The position numbers were made by a program, and so were the translations under genes. DNA of 64,000 nucleotides from Moheibacter lacus. Lineage in GTDB: Bacteria; Bacteroidota; Bacteroidia; Flavobacteriales; Weeksellaceae. Location: positions 434,001 to 498,000 of the forward strand of contig NZ_JACDZE010000001.1 in assembly GCF_014042165.1 (NCBI RefSeq). Reading direction: 5' to 3'. Below, in pieces: positions 24,776 to 34,284 of this stretch. Within the stretch, counting starts at the first letter, position 1, and each line of letters opens with the position of its first letter. The notes under the pieces were generated by a model that was given only the letters and a program-made list of their open reading frames with translations, was not told the origin of the DNA and made no database searches.

Positions 24776-25312
24776 ATGATGAAAATACTTGCCTTTGCAG
24801 GAAGCACCTCTTCCACGTCCAGAAACCGACAATTGGTAAAATATGTTTTGAAAAATTTCGAAAGCGACGAAATCAATCTCATAGATTTAAATGACTACGA
24901 AATGCCCATTTTTTCTGTAGACAAAGAAAAAAAAGGCTTTCCTGAAGCTGCTAAAAAATTCTTAAAAAACATAGAAGAATGCGATGTGATCATCTGCTCT
25001 TTGGCAGAACATAACCGGATTTATGCTGCAGCATTTAAAAATATTTATGATTGGGCTTCGCGAATTGAAGTAAAAGTTTGGCAAGGAAAACCCATGTTTT
25101 TGATGACGACTTCCACCGGAAAATACGGTGGCGGAAATGTGATGGAACATGCAAAAAAACATTTTCCGGGTTTTGGTGCCGACATTAGGGAAACTTTTTC
25201 TTTACCGCAATTTGATGAGAATTTTGATGTGGAAAAAGGGGAAATTACCAATGAAGATTTGGCTAAATCGCTTCAAGAAAAAATAAAAAATTTCAAGAAA
25301 TCTTTGAATTAA
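24776..25312 (+). CDS. NADPH-dependent FMN reductase family flavoprotein
   Basis: 178 aa flavodoxin-like fold. The FMN phosphate loop is FAGSTSSTSRNRQ at the N-terminus, and CSLAEHNRIYAAAFKNIYDW is the conserved central segment of this family. MTTSTGKYGGGN follows. Members reduce quinones, chromate, azo compounds or free FMN with NADPH. The OsmC gene starts 8 nt after its stop, so the pair is one transcript with a likely antioxidant role. Confidence 0.87.
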   Translation: MMKILAFAGSTSSTSRNRQLVKYVLKNFESDEINLIDLNDYEMPIFSVDKEKKGFPEAAKKFLKNIEECDVIICSLAEHNRIYAAAFKNIYDWASRIEVKVWQGKPMFLMTTSTGKYGGGNVMEHAKKHFPGFGADIRETFSLPQFDENFDVEKGEITNEDLAKSLQEKIKNFKKSLN

Positions 25313-25320
25313 TTAGATCA

Positions 25321-25710
25321 ATGCATACAGTAAAGGCAAAAATTGGAAAAGAAAAATATAGAACGGTTATCGAAACCGACACCCATAGTTTTGTGACAGA
25401 TGAACCCATGAGTTTGGGAGGAAAAGATTTGGGTCCAGATCCTGGGGAATTACTCTCTAGCTCTTTGGCAGCCTGTTCTGCTGCCACAATTAAAATGTAT
25501 GCAGATCGAAAAGGTTGGGAGCTAGAAGAGGCTGTGGTAGAAGTTGATTTTAAAAAAATTGAAAAAACCGATACAACTCAGTTCTCCAAAAAGATTTATT
25601 TAAGCGGAAATCTGGATGAAGAGCAGAAAAAAAGGCTACATGAAATCGCTTCCAAATGTCCCATCCATAGATTGTTGATGGGAGAAATCAATATCGATTC
25701 AGAATTATAG
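25321..25710 (+). CDS. OsmC family peroxiredoxin-like protein
   Basis: 129 aa. OsmC/Ohr proteins reduce organic hydroperoxides with two conserved Cys. Both are seen here: SLAACSAATIKMYADRKGW and ASKCPIHRLLMGE. The GPDPGELLSSSLAAC segment is the family signature. Length is normal for the OsmC-like subgroup. It is placed directly after the NADPH:FMN reductase-like gene and is the last gene of the putative stress cluster. Confidence 0.9.
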   Translation: MHTVKAKIGKEKYRTVIETDTHSFVTDEPMSLGGKDLGPDPGELLSSSLAACSAATIKMYADRKGWELEEAVVEVDFKKIEKTDTTQFSKKIYLSGNLDEEQKKRLHEIASKCPIHRLLMGEINIDSEL

Positions 25711-25748
25711 CTAAATCAACATAAAATGGCATAGAATATTTTGACATA

Positions 25749-25775
25749 AAAAAAACCCTGACTGTCAGGGCTTTA
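25749..25775 (-). terminator. terminator after the Spy-like gene
   Basis: AGCCCTGA-CAG-TCAGGG followed by a long T run when read on the minus strand, 12 nt after the stop of the gene at 25787-26206. Confidence 0.7.
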
Positions 25776-25786
25776 AATATTAGTTC

Positions 25787-26206
25787 TTATTTTTTGTCTC
25801 GGCTAATTTTCTTTCTTTTTTCCATTTCTTCGTGTCGTTTTTCACGTTCAATGGTAAATTGTTTGTACTGATCAGCTGTCAAAATCGTTTTTAGTTTAGC
25901 GTCCATTTCTTGACGATGCGCATCTTTTTTTGCTTTGAATTCTTTTTTCTCTTCATCGGTCAATGCTCTTTTTCCAGTTTCAGATTTTAAAGAATTGCCT
26001 TTTTCATTTCGCATAGCTTGACGATCTTCTTTGTTTTCTTCAAACATTGTTTGGATTTCAACTTTCTGTTTTTCAGTCAGATTCAAATTTTCAAACATTT
26101 CCATTTTATCACGTGGTGGTTTTGGTCGATCCTCTTTTTCTGTTTTCTCTTGGGCTGAAACGGCGATGACCAATGTCAATGCAGTTAGTGTGATGGATTT
26201 TTTCAT
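25787..26206 (-). CDS. small periplasmic Spy/CpxP-like protein with LTxxQ motifs
   Basis: 139 aa. A signal peptide (MKKSITLTALTLVIAVSAQ) is followed by a highly charged, helical mature protein. LTxxQ-type motifs are visible as NLTEKQKVEIQ and LTADQYKQF, with ALTDEEKKEF between them. That pattern is found in Spy/CpxP periplasmic chaperones and in many small Bacteroidota proteins of similar composition. A chaperone or metal-related role is inference. It is a single gene, convergent with osmC. Confidence 0.7.
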   Translation of the reverse strand: MKKSITLTALTLVIAVSAQEKTEKEDRPKPPRDKMEMFENLNLTEKQKVEIQTMFEENKEDRQAMRNEKGNSLKSETGKRALTDEEKKEFKAKKDAHRQEMDAKLKTILTADQYKQFTIEREKRHEEMEKRKKISRDKK

Positions 26207-26351
26207 TTCTAATGATTTTAATTTGTTGAATAATTTAGTTGTTAACTGAATTTCAATTTATGTGCCTAAAAAACAATCTTTTAGAAATATATAGACAAAC
26301 TGTCCAAATTTGTCGACGAATTCCCTAATTTTATGATTTCAATAAGAATTT

Positions 26352-26633
26352 ATGGACATTCAACGAATCAACAACGGGAACAAAGGCTTTTTTCAAGCGA
26401 TGGAAAATGGTGTTCAAGCCGGACTTATGACCTATTCTTGGGCCGGAAATGATAAATTTATCATTGACCATACAGAAGTCGATGAAAAGTTCAATGGTCA
26501 AGGTGTCGGAAAAAAAATGGTGATGGAAGCGGTAGATTTTGCCCGATCCAACAACCTGAAAATCATCCCGCTCTGTCCTTTCGCTAAATCGGTTTTTGAT
26601 AAAGTCGCTGAAATTCAGGATGTGAGAGGGTGA
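26352..26633 (+). CDS. small GNAT N-acetyltransferase (YjdJ-like)
   Basis: 93 aa, a minimal GCN5-related domain. The acetyl-CoA loop is EKFNGQGVGKKMVMEAVDFA, and the end NLKIIPLCPFAKSVFDK with its Cys-Pro-Phe is the signature of the short YjdJ/GNAT-like group. No substrate is known for these. It is a single gene divergent from the Spy-like gene. Confidence 0.85.
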   Translation: MDIQRINNGNKGFFQAMENGVQAGLMTYSWAGNDKFIIDHTEVDEKFNGQGVGKKMVMEAVDFARSNNLKIIPLCPFAKSVFDKVAEIQDVRG

Positions 26634-26661
26634 CTTTAACATTTCAAATTGTAAAAATGTT

Positions 26662-26669
26662 TATTTTTG
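26662..26669 (+). promoter_or_regulatory. -7 promoter element of the LRR protein gene
   Basis: TATTTTTG, 18 nt before the ATG at 26688. Confidence 0.5.
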
Positions 26670-26687
26670 CTCATCTAGAATTTACCC

Positions 26688-29249
26688 ATGAAAAAAATCT
26701 ATTCTCTTCTATTTCTTTTGTTCTTTCTTACACTTCAGGCGCAAATCGTTAATATTCCAGATCCGAATTTTAAGGCGAAGTTGTTGGAGGCAAGTCCTTC
26801 AAATAATATTGCTAAAGATGTTAATGGGAATAATATTACTATTGATGTGAATGGAGATAATGAAATACAAGTTAACGAAGCTTTAAATGTATATTATTTA
26901 GATGTGAGTTTTACATTTAGTATAACTAATATTGAAGGAATTAATTCATTTTCAAATTTAGTTTTTCTTGATTTTAGTGAACAAAATATTTCAGAAGTAG
27001 ATTTAAGTAATTTAATAAATTTAAGAATACTTAATTGTACTGAAAACGACTTATCTTCAATAAACCTTTTTGCACTTACAAATCTTGAACATTTTGAAAG
27101 TGTAAATAATCATTTATCTAGTGTGGTTTTTTCAAATTCTGGAACCTTAAATTATTTGGATTTAAGTAGTAATTCTTTTCAACACATTAATTTTGCTAAC
27201 CTACATAACTTAGAATATTTAGATTTATCATCTAACTTCTTTGATTCTCTTGACCTCTCAAATCTTTCAAATTTGAAACATTTAGATTTGTTTAATAATG
27301 GATTGAGTTCAGTTGATTTATCAAATTTGAATGTTTTAGAGTATTTAAATTGTGAAAGTAATGATTTGACTAATATAGACTTAGGTGATTTACACAATCT
27401 TAAATATTTCAATTGTAATTTTAATAATCTAAATAGCATTGTTGTAACTAATCTGATAGAATTGGAAACTTTGGTTTGTGGATCAAATAATTTATCAGAA
27501 TTGGATTTAATAGAAAATGTCAATTTAAAAACTCTTGGATGTGATTATAATAATATTTCAGGATTGGATTTAACAGAGAATATTAATTTAAACTTTTTGT
27601 CATGTAGCAATAATAATATCTCAGATTTAGATTTGACAAATAATGTCAATCTCAATTTATTATATTGTGATTCAAATAATATCTCTAATTTGGATCTTTC
27701 AAGTTGTCTTTTAGGCCAAGATTTGTCTTTTTTTGAAAATCCTATTCAAAATTTGAATATAAAAAATGGAAATAATGCGGTTTCACTTTATAATATTCAA
27801 AATGCAATTCCTGAAAATTGTTACATATGTATAGATGATGCTGATAAAGAGGGTTTTGACTTAAGTCAATTGCCAGAAGGAGTAGTAATTTCAACTTACT
27901 GTAGCTATCCTCCCGGCGGAGTTAATAATACGATTCTCGGATATGTTAAATATGATTTAAATATTGACGGAACTTGTGATATAAGTATTGAAAATATAAA
28001 ATTAAACATCTCGGATGGAACCGAAACCGGACATACTCTTGCAAATAATGAAGGAGAATATACTTTTTATGTACCTGAAGGCAATTTTACACTCACTCCT
28101 GAAATCATAGAAAATCCAGATTATTTTATCATTTCTCCAGCAAATGCAAGTTTGAATTTTCCTCTTTTGGATGGAAGTACTCAAACCCAAAATTTCTGTA
28201 TTTCACCCAACGGAAACCACCCAGATGTAGAGATACTTTTCTCACCACTTGAACCCGCTCGCCCAGGATTTGAAGCATCCTACCGTTTGGTGTACCGAAA
28301 TAAAGGAAATCAAACCGTTTCTGGAACCATAAATTTGGAATACGATGATGATAAATTGGATTTTCTGAATAGTACAGTTACACCTGACAACCAATCTTCG
28401 GGATTATTAAATTACAATTTTTCAAACCTAAACCCTTTTGAAATTAGAACGATCGAATTGAGTTTTGAAGTCAATGCACCAACTGACAATCCTCCGGTAA
28501 ATATTGGCGATATTTTATCGTTTACTGCTCAAATCAATACTGGAAATGATGAAAATCCAGATGATAATTCTTTTGAGTTAAATCAAGAAGTCGTTGGCTC
28601 TTTTGACCCTAACGATATAACATGTTTGCAGGGTGAGTCCGTTGCGCCGGAAATGATCGGTGAAGAATTGCATTACCGTATCCGTTTTGAGAATACAGGA
28701 AATTTCCCTGCTGAAAGAATAGTTGTGGCGATGCCTATTAATCCTGAGGATTATGAAGTTTCCAGTTTCCAGTTATTAAATACTTCGCATGAAGTTCAAG
28801 CAAGAGTAGTGGACAATACAGCTGAATTTTTCTTTGAAGAAATAGATTTAGGTCCAAATGAAGAAGGTGATATTTTATTCTCCATCAAATCGTTGGAATC
28901 ATTGCAGATTGGAGATTCTGTAATGAGCTATGCCGATATTTATTTTGATTACAATTATCCGATTACGACTAACGAAGCCGTAACGACATTTGAAATCATG
29001 AATACAGAAGAAGTCGAATTGAACACCGTTTCGATTTTCCCGAACCCAGCAACCACTCAATTCAATATTTCATCTGAATACAAAATTAATTCAGTTGAAA
29101 TCTACGATGTAGCTGGACGATTGATTCAAGTTTCAAAATTGAATTCCAATCAATCTTCGCAAAACATTTCACAATTACCAAAAGGAATGTATATCTTGAA
29201 AATCCAAACTGAGAAAGGTTTGGTTTCCTATAAATTGATAAAAAAATAG
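26688..29249 (+). CDS. T9SS-secreted leucine-rich-repeat surface protein
   Basis: 853 aa. A signal peptide (residues 1-19, ending LTLQAQ) precedes roughly fifteen LRR units between about 60 and 350, with the pattern LxxLxCxxNxLxxLDL, such as LKYFNCNFNNLNSI. From about 410 there is a SdrD/CnaB-like or carboxypeptidase-regulatory-like beta domain (GYVKYDLNIDGTCD). Next are DUF11-like repeats (YRLVYRNKGNQTVSG; LHYRIRFENTGNFPAERI). The C-terminal ~75 residues are a T9SS type A sorting domain: VSIFPNPATTQFNIS at its start and GMYILKIQTEKGLVSYKLIK at its end. The protein should be exported across the outer membrane and anchored or released. Role: likely adhesion or protein binding (inference). Local AT content is high. 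Confidence 0.88.
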   Translation: MKKIYSLLFLLFFLTLQAQIVNIPDPNFKAKLLEASPSNNIAKDVNGNNITIDVNGDNEIQVNEALNVYYLDVSFTFSITNIEGINSFSNLVFLDFSEQNISEVDLSNLINLRILNCTENDLSSINLFALTNLEHFESVNNHLSSVVFSNSGTLNYLDLSSNSFQHINFANLHNLEYLDLSSNFFDSLDLSNLSNLKHLDLFNNGLSSVDLSNLNVLEYLNCESNDLTNIDLGDLHNLKYFNCNFNNLNSIVVTNLIELETLVCGSNNLSELDLIENVNLKTLGCDYNNISGLDLTENINLNFLSCSNNNISDLDLTNNVNLNLLYCDSNNISNLDLSSCLLGQDLSFFENPIQNLNIKNGNNAVSLYNIQNAIPENCYICIDDADKEGFDLSQLPEGVVISTYCSYPPGGVNNTILGYVKYDLNIDGTCDISIENIKLNISDGTETGHTLANNEGEYTFYVPEGNFTLTPEIIENPDYFIISPANASLNFPLLDGSTQTQNFCISPNGNHPDVEILFSPLEPARPGFEASYRLVYRNKGNQTVSGTINLEYDDDKLDFLNSTVTPDNQSSGLLNYNFSNLNPFEIRTIELSFEVNAPTDNPPVNIGDILSFTAQINTGNDENPDDNSFELNQEVVGSFDPNDITCLQGESVAPEMIGEELHYRIRFENTGNFPAERIVVAMPINPEDYEVSSFQLLNTSHEVQARVVDNTAEFFFEEIDLGPNEEGDILFSIKSLESLQIGDSVMSYADIYFDYNYPITTNEAVTTFEIMNTEEVELNTVSIFPNPATTQFNISSEYKINSVEIYDVAGRLIQVSKLNSNQSSQNISQLPKGMYILKIQTEKGLVSYKLIKK

Positions 29250-29268
29250 AAAAAACAATAATTAAGTG

Positions 29269-29305
29269 AAAAGGCAGTTTTGATCAGAAACTGCCTTTTG
29301 TTTTT
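29269..29305 (+). terminator. terminator after the LRR protein gene
   Basis: AAAAGGCAGTTT / AAACTGCCTTTT hairpin followed by TTTTTAA. Confidence 0.8.
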
Positions 29306-29323
29306 AAATTCAAATCAATTTTC

Positions 29324-29331
29324 TACATTTG
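29324..29331 (+). promoter_or_regulatory. -7 promoter element of the DUF5103 gene
   Basis: TACATTTG, ending 5 nt before the ATG at 29337. Transcription would start at or beside the start codon. Confidence 0.5.
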
Positions 29332-29336
29332 AAAAT

Positions 29337-30587
29337 ATGAAATCAAGCATTTTTCTATTCGCCATTTGTATTTCGAACTTTTGTTTAGCTCAAACCTACA
29401 CAGAAGTCAATCCGCCGGATCACATCAAAACCGTCCAACTTTTTAACCCACAAACCAACGACCAAACACCTGTCGCAAGAATAAGTGGCGAATATTTCAT
29501 CCTTTCCTTTGATGATCTCAATGCCGGTTTTCATGAATACAACTATAAAATCGAACATTATAACGCAGACTGGACACCTTCCGGCATTTTCCAGTCCGAA
29601 TTCCTTGACGGATATTCCTCTGATTACATCCGCGATTACCGGAATTCGTTCAATACCTATCAGAATTACACCCATTATCGTCTACAAATCCCCAACCAAA
29701 ATACTCGACCGAAACTGCCCGGAAATTATGTAATCAAAGTTTATACAAAAGATGAAAATAACCCGATCTTCACCCGAAGATTTGCACTATATGATGATCA
29801 GAGAGTGACGGTCGGGATTCAAGCTGAAAGAGGTATCGGAACAGGGAATTTGAACCAAAGGCTGAACGTGATCGCCAGTAGTGGTCAAGTAAATTTGACC
29901 GAAACACCGGACGGTGCGACGCTTTTTATTATGAAAAACGGCAATTGGGAAGATCATTTGAGGATCAAACGTCCTTCATTTGTCCAAAATAGTCAGTTGA
30001 CTTATCGCGATCAAAATCATTTGTTTGAAGGCAATAGCGAATACCTTTGGTTTGACACCAAAACACTGGAAGTTCCGGCGATGAGCACAGAACGTGTTTT
30101 CAGACAAGATAGTTTGTACCATACGGTCATCAGAACCGATTTTCAAAAATGGAATTTGGGTTATTTTGATGAACCGGATGTAAACGGCGCTTTTTATATC
30201 CGAAATGTCCGATTGAATGATCAAAATTTATCCAATTCACAAGCGGATTATACTTGGGTACATTTTGCTCTGGACGAATTTGATGACGCAGGCGGCACAA
30301 AAGAATTGTACATCGTGGGCGCATTTAACGATTGGCAATTGACGCCGGAATACCGTCTGAAAAAAATGGAAAACAACTTTTGGGAACTTTCCGTTTTGCT
30401 CAAACAAGGTTATTACAATTACCAATATGCCGTTTATGACCAAAGCACAAACGAAGTCAGCTATTCGACCATCAACGGTAGTTTCTGGCAAACCGAAAAT
30501 CTGTATCAAGCCCTTTTTTATTACCGACCTTGGGGCGTTCGCTATGATCTTTTGATGGGATATGGCGAGGTGAATACAAGGAATTGA
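29337..30587 (+). CDS. type IX secretion system plug protein domain (DUF5103) protein
   Basis: 416 aa from the ATG at 29337. The signal peptide FAICISNFCLAQ comes directly after it, which is why this start is preferred over the TTG at 29280. The N-terminal half has the DUF5103 signature: ISGEYFILSFDDLNAGFHEY then YNADWTPSGIFQSEFLDGYS. The later segment KELYIVGAFNDWQLTPEYRL is an E-set-like region. DUF5103 proteins include the Flavobacterium Plug protein, which closes the SprA translocon pore of T9SS. The gene follows a T9SS cargo gene, which fits. Assignment of the exact Plug function is by family only. Confidence 0.82.
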   Translation: MKSSIFLFAICISNFCLAQTYTEVNPPDHIKTVQLFNPQTNDQTPVARISGEYFILSFDDLNAGFHEYNYKIEHYNADWTPSGIFQSEFLDGYSSDYIRDYRNSFNTYQNYTHYRLQIPNQNTRPKLPGNYVIKVYTKDENNPIFTRRFALYDDQRVTVGIQAERGIGTGNLNQRLNVIASSGQVNLTETPDGATLFIMKNGNWEDHLRIKRPSFVQNSQLTYRDQNHLFEGNSEYLWFDTKTLEVPAMSTERVFRQDSLYHTVIRTDFQKWNLGYFDEPDVNGAFYIRNVRLNDQNLSNSQADYTWVHFALDEFDDAGGTKELYIVGAFNDWQLTPEYRLKKMENNFWELSVLLKQGYYNYQYAVYDQSTNEVSYSTINGSFWQTENLYQALFYYRPWGVRYDLLMGYGEVNTRN

Positions 30588-30930
30588 TGCTAAATCAATC
30601 CGAAGTTCATGATAGGAAACTGATTAACATCAATTCAAGTAAAATTCGTCAATTCGAGTGTTTTTCAAAATGAAATGAAGAAAAATGTATCGAGAATCGA
30701 ATTTTAATTCAAAATGCACAACCGGTTTAGAGCTTATTTTAAATTTTAATGGTTTTATATCGAACTCCGTAGTTAAATCTTGATAGATTTGGACAACGTC
30801 CAAAGTGAATTCAAATAGGTGAATTGATCATTTTGGCGTGTGTTTTTCAAATGGGACCAAACCACCCTGCCATCTTGTCATTTAATTTGCATTGGCAATG
30901 TTTTTGAAAATCAAATCGAAAATTAGAAAA
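30588..30930. other. intergenic region before grpE
   Basis: 343 nt without a convincing gene. A near -7 box (TAATTTG, one base short of consensus) occurs about 40 nt before the grpE ATG. I see no CIRCE element, so HrcA control is not supported from this sequence. Confidence 0.4.
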
Positions 30931-31467
30931 ATGTCAGAAAATAACATACCGAACGAAATCAATGAAGAAATCCAAAATCAAGTGAATGAAGTTCAGGATG
31001 ATTTGGAAGTGGAAATGTCGGAATTGGAAGCATTAAAAGCTGAAATCCAAAAAGAAAAAGACCAATATTTACGTTTGTTTGCCGAATTTGACAATTACAA
31101 AAAACGCACAACCAAAGAAAGATTTGACATCTTTAAAACTGCTAATGCTGAAGTGATTACGGCCTTATTACCGGTTTTAGATGACTTTGACAGAGCGATC
31201 AAAGAATTGGAAAAAAAGGAAGACCAAGAGGTTCTTAAAGGAGTTCAATTGATTCAAAACAAACTAATCGAAACCTTAAGAGGAAAAGGATTAAAAGCTT
31301 TGGAAATTCAGTCCGGACACGATTTTGACACGGACACTATGGAAGCCATCACCCAAATTCCTGCTCCAACGGAAGATTTAAAAGGAAAAGTGGTAGATGT
31401 GATCGAAACCGGCTACGCCCTAAACGACAAAGTCATCCGATTTGCCAAAGTGGTTATCGGGCAATAA
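30931..31467 (+). CDS. grpE: nucleotide exchange factor GrpE
   Basis: 178 aa. GrpE releases ADP from DnaK. The N-terminal coiled coil (EMSELEALKAEIQKEKDQYL) leads into the conserved FAEFDNYKKRTTKER block. The C-terminal beta domain is present: MEAITQIPAP, then GKVVDVIETGYALNDKVIR. Start at MSENNIPNEI: a longer frame from a TTG at 30892 adds 13 basic residues unlike GrpE N-termini. dnaJ follows 84 nt downstream; dnaK is not in the window. Confidence 0.96.
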   Translation: MSENNIPNEINEEIQNQVNEVQDDLEVEMSELEALKAEIQKEKDQYLRLFAEFDNYKKRTTKERFDIFKTANAEVITALLPVLDDFDRAIKELEKKEDQEVLKGVQLIQNKLIETLRGKGLKALEIQSGHDFDTDTMEAITQIPAPTEDLKGKVVDVIETGYALNDKVIRFAKVVIGQ

Positions 31468-31551
31468 TTGATAATGAACAATGCAAACAAGAATATAAAG
31501 TTCTTCAACATTTTACATTATACAAGGATACTTTATACATAAAGAAAAAAC

Positions 31552-32679
31552 ATGTCAAAAAGAGATTATTACGAAATATTGGAAGTTTCCAAATCCGCTT
31601 CTGCAGAAGAAATCAAAAAAGCCTATCGGAAAATGGCTTTGAAATTTCATCCCGATAAAAATCCGGATGACAAAGTAGCTGAGGAAAAATTCAAAGAAGC
31701 AGCAGAAGCTTACGAAGTCCTGAGCGACCCCAATAAAAAGGCCCGATATGACCAATACGGTCATGCAGGTTTGGGAGGAGCTGCGGGCGGAGGATTCGGT
31801 GGCGGATTCGGCGGTGGCGGAATGAATATGGAAGACATATTCTCCCAGTTCGGCGATATTTTTGGCGGTCATTTTGGCGGTGGGTTTGGACAACAGCAAC
31901 GTGGACCTCGTCGTATGAAAGGTTCGGATTTACGCATCCGCGTGAAACTGAATTTGGAAGAAATGATGAACGGTACCACCAAAAAAGTCAAAGTCAAAAG
32001 ATTCAAACAAGCAGAAGGTGTTACCTTTAAAACTTGTCCGACTTGTAATGGGTCTGGATACCAAACCAAGGTCACCAACACTTTCCTTGGCCAAATGCAA
32101 ACCACCGTTCCATGTGGAAGCTGTCAGGGAATCGGGAAAGTAGCCGATAAGATTCCGGCAGGAGCCAACAACCAAGGATTAAATAAAATCGAAGAAACCG
32201 TCGAAATCAAAATCCCAGCCGGTGTACGCGAAGGCATCCAACTCCAGGTTTCTGGAAAAGGAAATGATGCTCCTTTCGATGGAATTCCGGGCGATTTGTT
32301 GGTTGTGATTGATGAAGAAGTACACAACGAACTCAAACGCGATGGAAATAATTTGCATTATGATTTGTACATTTCCATTCCGGAAGCCATCCTTGGCGCT
32401 TCAAAAGAAATCCCAACGGTCAACAATAAAGTCCGAATCAAAGTAGAAAAAGGAACCCAATCCGGAAAAGTCTTGCGTCTGAAAGGTCAAGGTCTTCCAA
32501 GTCTGAACAGCTACGGAAACGGAGATTTATTTGTACATATCAATGTTTGGACGCCTGAAAAATTGAGCAAAGAACAAGAAGCCTTTTTTGATAATATGAA
32601 AGACGATGAACATTTTTCACCGCATCCCGGGAAAAATGAAAAATCATTCTTTGACCGTGTGAAAGAAATGTTTAGTTAA
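31552..32679 (+). CDS. dnaJ: chaperone protein DnaJ
   Basis: 375 aa co-chaperone that stimulates DnaK ATPase. Residues 4-70 are the J domain with the HPD motif (FHPDKNPDD). A Gly/Phe-rich stretch ([12 protein letters not shown]) follows, then the zinc region and two C-terminal beta domains. Only two zinc-binding CxxCxGxG motifs are present (CPTCNGSG and CGSCQGIG, about 35 residues apart) where E. coli DnaJ has four, so one zinc centre is expected. This is, as I recall, normal in Flavobacteria. It pairs with grpE just upstream. Confidence 0.96.
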   Translation: MSKRDYYEILEVSKSASAEEIKKAYRKMALKFHPDKNPDDKVAEEKFKEAAEAYEVLSDPNKKARYDQYGHAGLGGAAGGGFGGGFGGGGMNMEDIFSQFGDIFGGHFGGGFGQQQRGPRRMKGSDLRIRVKLNLEEMMNGTTKKVKVKRFKQAEGVTFKTCPTCNGSGYQTKVTNTFLGQMQTTVPCGSCQGIGKVADKIPAGANNQGLNKIEETVEIKIPAGVREGIQLQVSGKGNDAPFDGIPGDLLVVIDEEVHNELKRDGNNLHYDLYISIPEAILGASKEIPTVNNKVRIKVEKGTQSGKVLRLKGQGLPSLNSYGNGDLFVHINVWTPEKLSKEQEAFFDNMKDDEHFSPHPGKNEKSFFDRVKEMFS

Positions 32680-32704
32680 AAACTTCAATTGAAATCTAAA
32701 ATAT

Positions 32705-32732
32705 AAAGCCCTGAATTTCAGGGCTTTTTTTT
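32705..32732. terminator. bidirectional terminator between dnaJ and the amine oxidase gene
   Basis: AAAGCCCTGA / TCAGGGCTTT hairpin with a T run on the plus strand. Confidence 0.85.
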
Positions 32733-34092
32733 ATCCAATTGCATCTGCGGCATCCTCACCCGTATTGATCGCACCTTCCATAAATCCTTGCCAATCTGCA
32801 ATGTGCTCACCCGCAAAATGAATGTGCTCAAATGGTTCGGCAAGAATCGGTTTGACCGTAAACCATTGGCCAATTCCATACAAAGCATAAGCGCCCATCG
32901 TCCGCTCATCTGCGCCCCAATAATAATTCAACTGATCTTTTACCAAATGATCCAATTTCCCAAAATGAGGTGAGAGTGTTGTTTCCAATTCTTTTTGATA
33001 ACGATCATGAGTTCGATTGGCTGCCACAGCCGCTTTCTCGCCGATCGTATACGAAATCAAAACCCCTTCTTTGGCCTTTTGGTTTTTGGTCGCATGGTAA
33101 AAATAATGCGGCATTTCATCGGTAATCAAATCAAAATTTTCGACTTTCCAAAACCGTTCATTAAACAAAATCGCCCGTTTGTTGATTCGGGCATATTGCA
33201 GTTCCTGAATGGCTTTGGCTTTATTTTCCGGTAGTCCCGGCTGCCAATCGATTTTACTCATCGCAAATGTAGGCAAGGCACAAACGACTTTATCGGCCGT
33301 AAATGACTTTCCATTTGTACAAACAACCGAAACTTTATCGGTCTGCTTGACTCGGCTCACTTTATGATCAAACAAAATATTTTCTCTCCCTATAGCGTCC
33401 GCCAACTTTTCAGCCAGCATTTTATTTCCGCCTTTAATTTTCAGATCCATTTCGTTTTTTTCACTGCTTTCGGCGTATTCGGCCAATGCTGCAAAAGCCG
33501 ACACATGCCGGATGCTTTCCCCAAAATCTGTACTATCCAGCAATTCTCGAATGTCCAAATCCCGTCCTTCACAACCTTTGTTGATCAGAAATCGCCACCA
33601 ATCGTATTGATCCAATGCCAATTTATCGGCATCTGAAAAATTTTCATACTCTTTTATTATTTGGTCGAACTTTTTATTCCAATTCTCCGAATAATTCCAT
33701 TTTCCGGCGGGAAAATATTCATCTTTATAAATCAAATGGGTGTCAAACTGATTGTTTTCCAATTCCAAATTGAACTCTCCGCATAATTCCTGCAAACGCG
33801 TATGCGAATTCCCAACCCATTCGCCTCCGAGTTCGATGACCAAATCGGGCTGAATATTATGCGAAAAAACCCGACCTCCCACTCTTTTTTGGGATTCCAA
33901 AACGGTCACTTTAAATCCTTTTTGTTTGAGTTTGTATGCCGCCGAAAGTCCGGCCAATCCGGCTCCCATGATCACCACATGCAAATTGGAGTTGGGAGAA
34001 AAAATGTTGGCTAATGAAGGTGCGCTCACAAAAAGCCCGGCTCCCGCCAATGCGGTTTGCTGTAGAAATTTTCTTCTCGTAGTCATTTTCAA
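32731..34092 (-). CDS. flavin monoamine oxidase family protein, Tat-exported
   Basis: 453 aa. The N-terminus has a twin-arginine signal (TTRRKFLQQTALAGAGLF), so the folded, FAD-loaded enzyme is probably sent to the periplasm. FAD binding is shown by VVIMGAGLAGLSAAYKL and the adjacent GGRVFS. A C-terminal FAD block, HFAGEHIADWQGFMEGAI, completes the amine oxidase fold. Family members oxidise amines, amino acids or related substrates with O2; the substrate here is unknown. Single gene, convergent with dnaJ. Confidence 0.9.
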   Translation of the reverse strand: MKMTTRRKFLQQTALAGAGLFVSAPSLANIFSPNSNLHVVIMGAGLAGLSAAYKLKQKGFKVTVLESQKRVGGRVFSHNIQPDLVIELGGEWVGNSHTRLQELCGEFNLELENNQFDTHLIYKDEYFPAGKWNYSENWNKKFDQIIKEYENFSDADKLALDQYDWWRFLINKGCEGRDLDIRELLDSTDFGESIRHVSAFAALAEYAESSEKNEMDLKIKGGNKMLAEKLADAIGRENILFDHKVSRVKQTDKVSVVCTNGKSFTADKVVCALPTFAMSKIDWQPGLPENKAKAIQELQYARINKRAILFNERFWKVENFDLITDEMPHYFYHATKNQKAKEGVLISYTIGEKAAVAANRTHDRYQKELETTLSPHFGKLDHLVKDQLNYYWGADERTMGAYALYGIGQWFTVKPILAEPFEHIHFAGEHIADWQGFMEGAINTGEDAADAIG

Positions 34093-34271
34093 TGTTTTAG
34101 CAGAACTTAAATGTATAAAATATTTGAATCAAATGAATTAATTTTTTAAGTATTTAGAAACAACTAAATAAATTTGAAAAGATTAGTTTAATTGAATTTT
34201 CAAATGCAATCTCTTAGTATTTTGAAAGAATTTAAATTATGGCATTCAAATTTTCAGATGTTGCTTTTTCG

Positions 34272-34279
34272 TAACTTTG
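34272..34279 (+). promoter_or_regulatory. -7 promoter element of the 128-aa secreted protein gene
   Basis: TAACTTTG, ending 5 nt before the ATG at 34285, again positioned for a leaderless or near-leaderless transcript. Confidence 0.55.
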
Positions 34280-34284
34280 TATAA

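Noticed and set aside
30588-30930. CIRCE-type heat-shock operator before grpE
   Set aside because: No TTAGCACTC-N9-GAGTGCTAA-like dyad is present.
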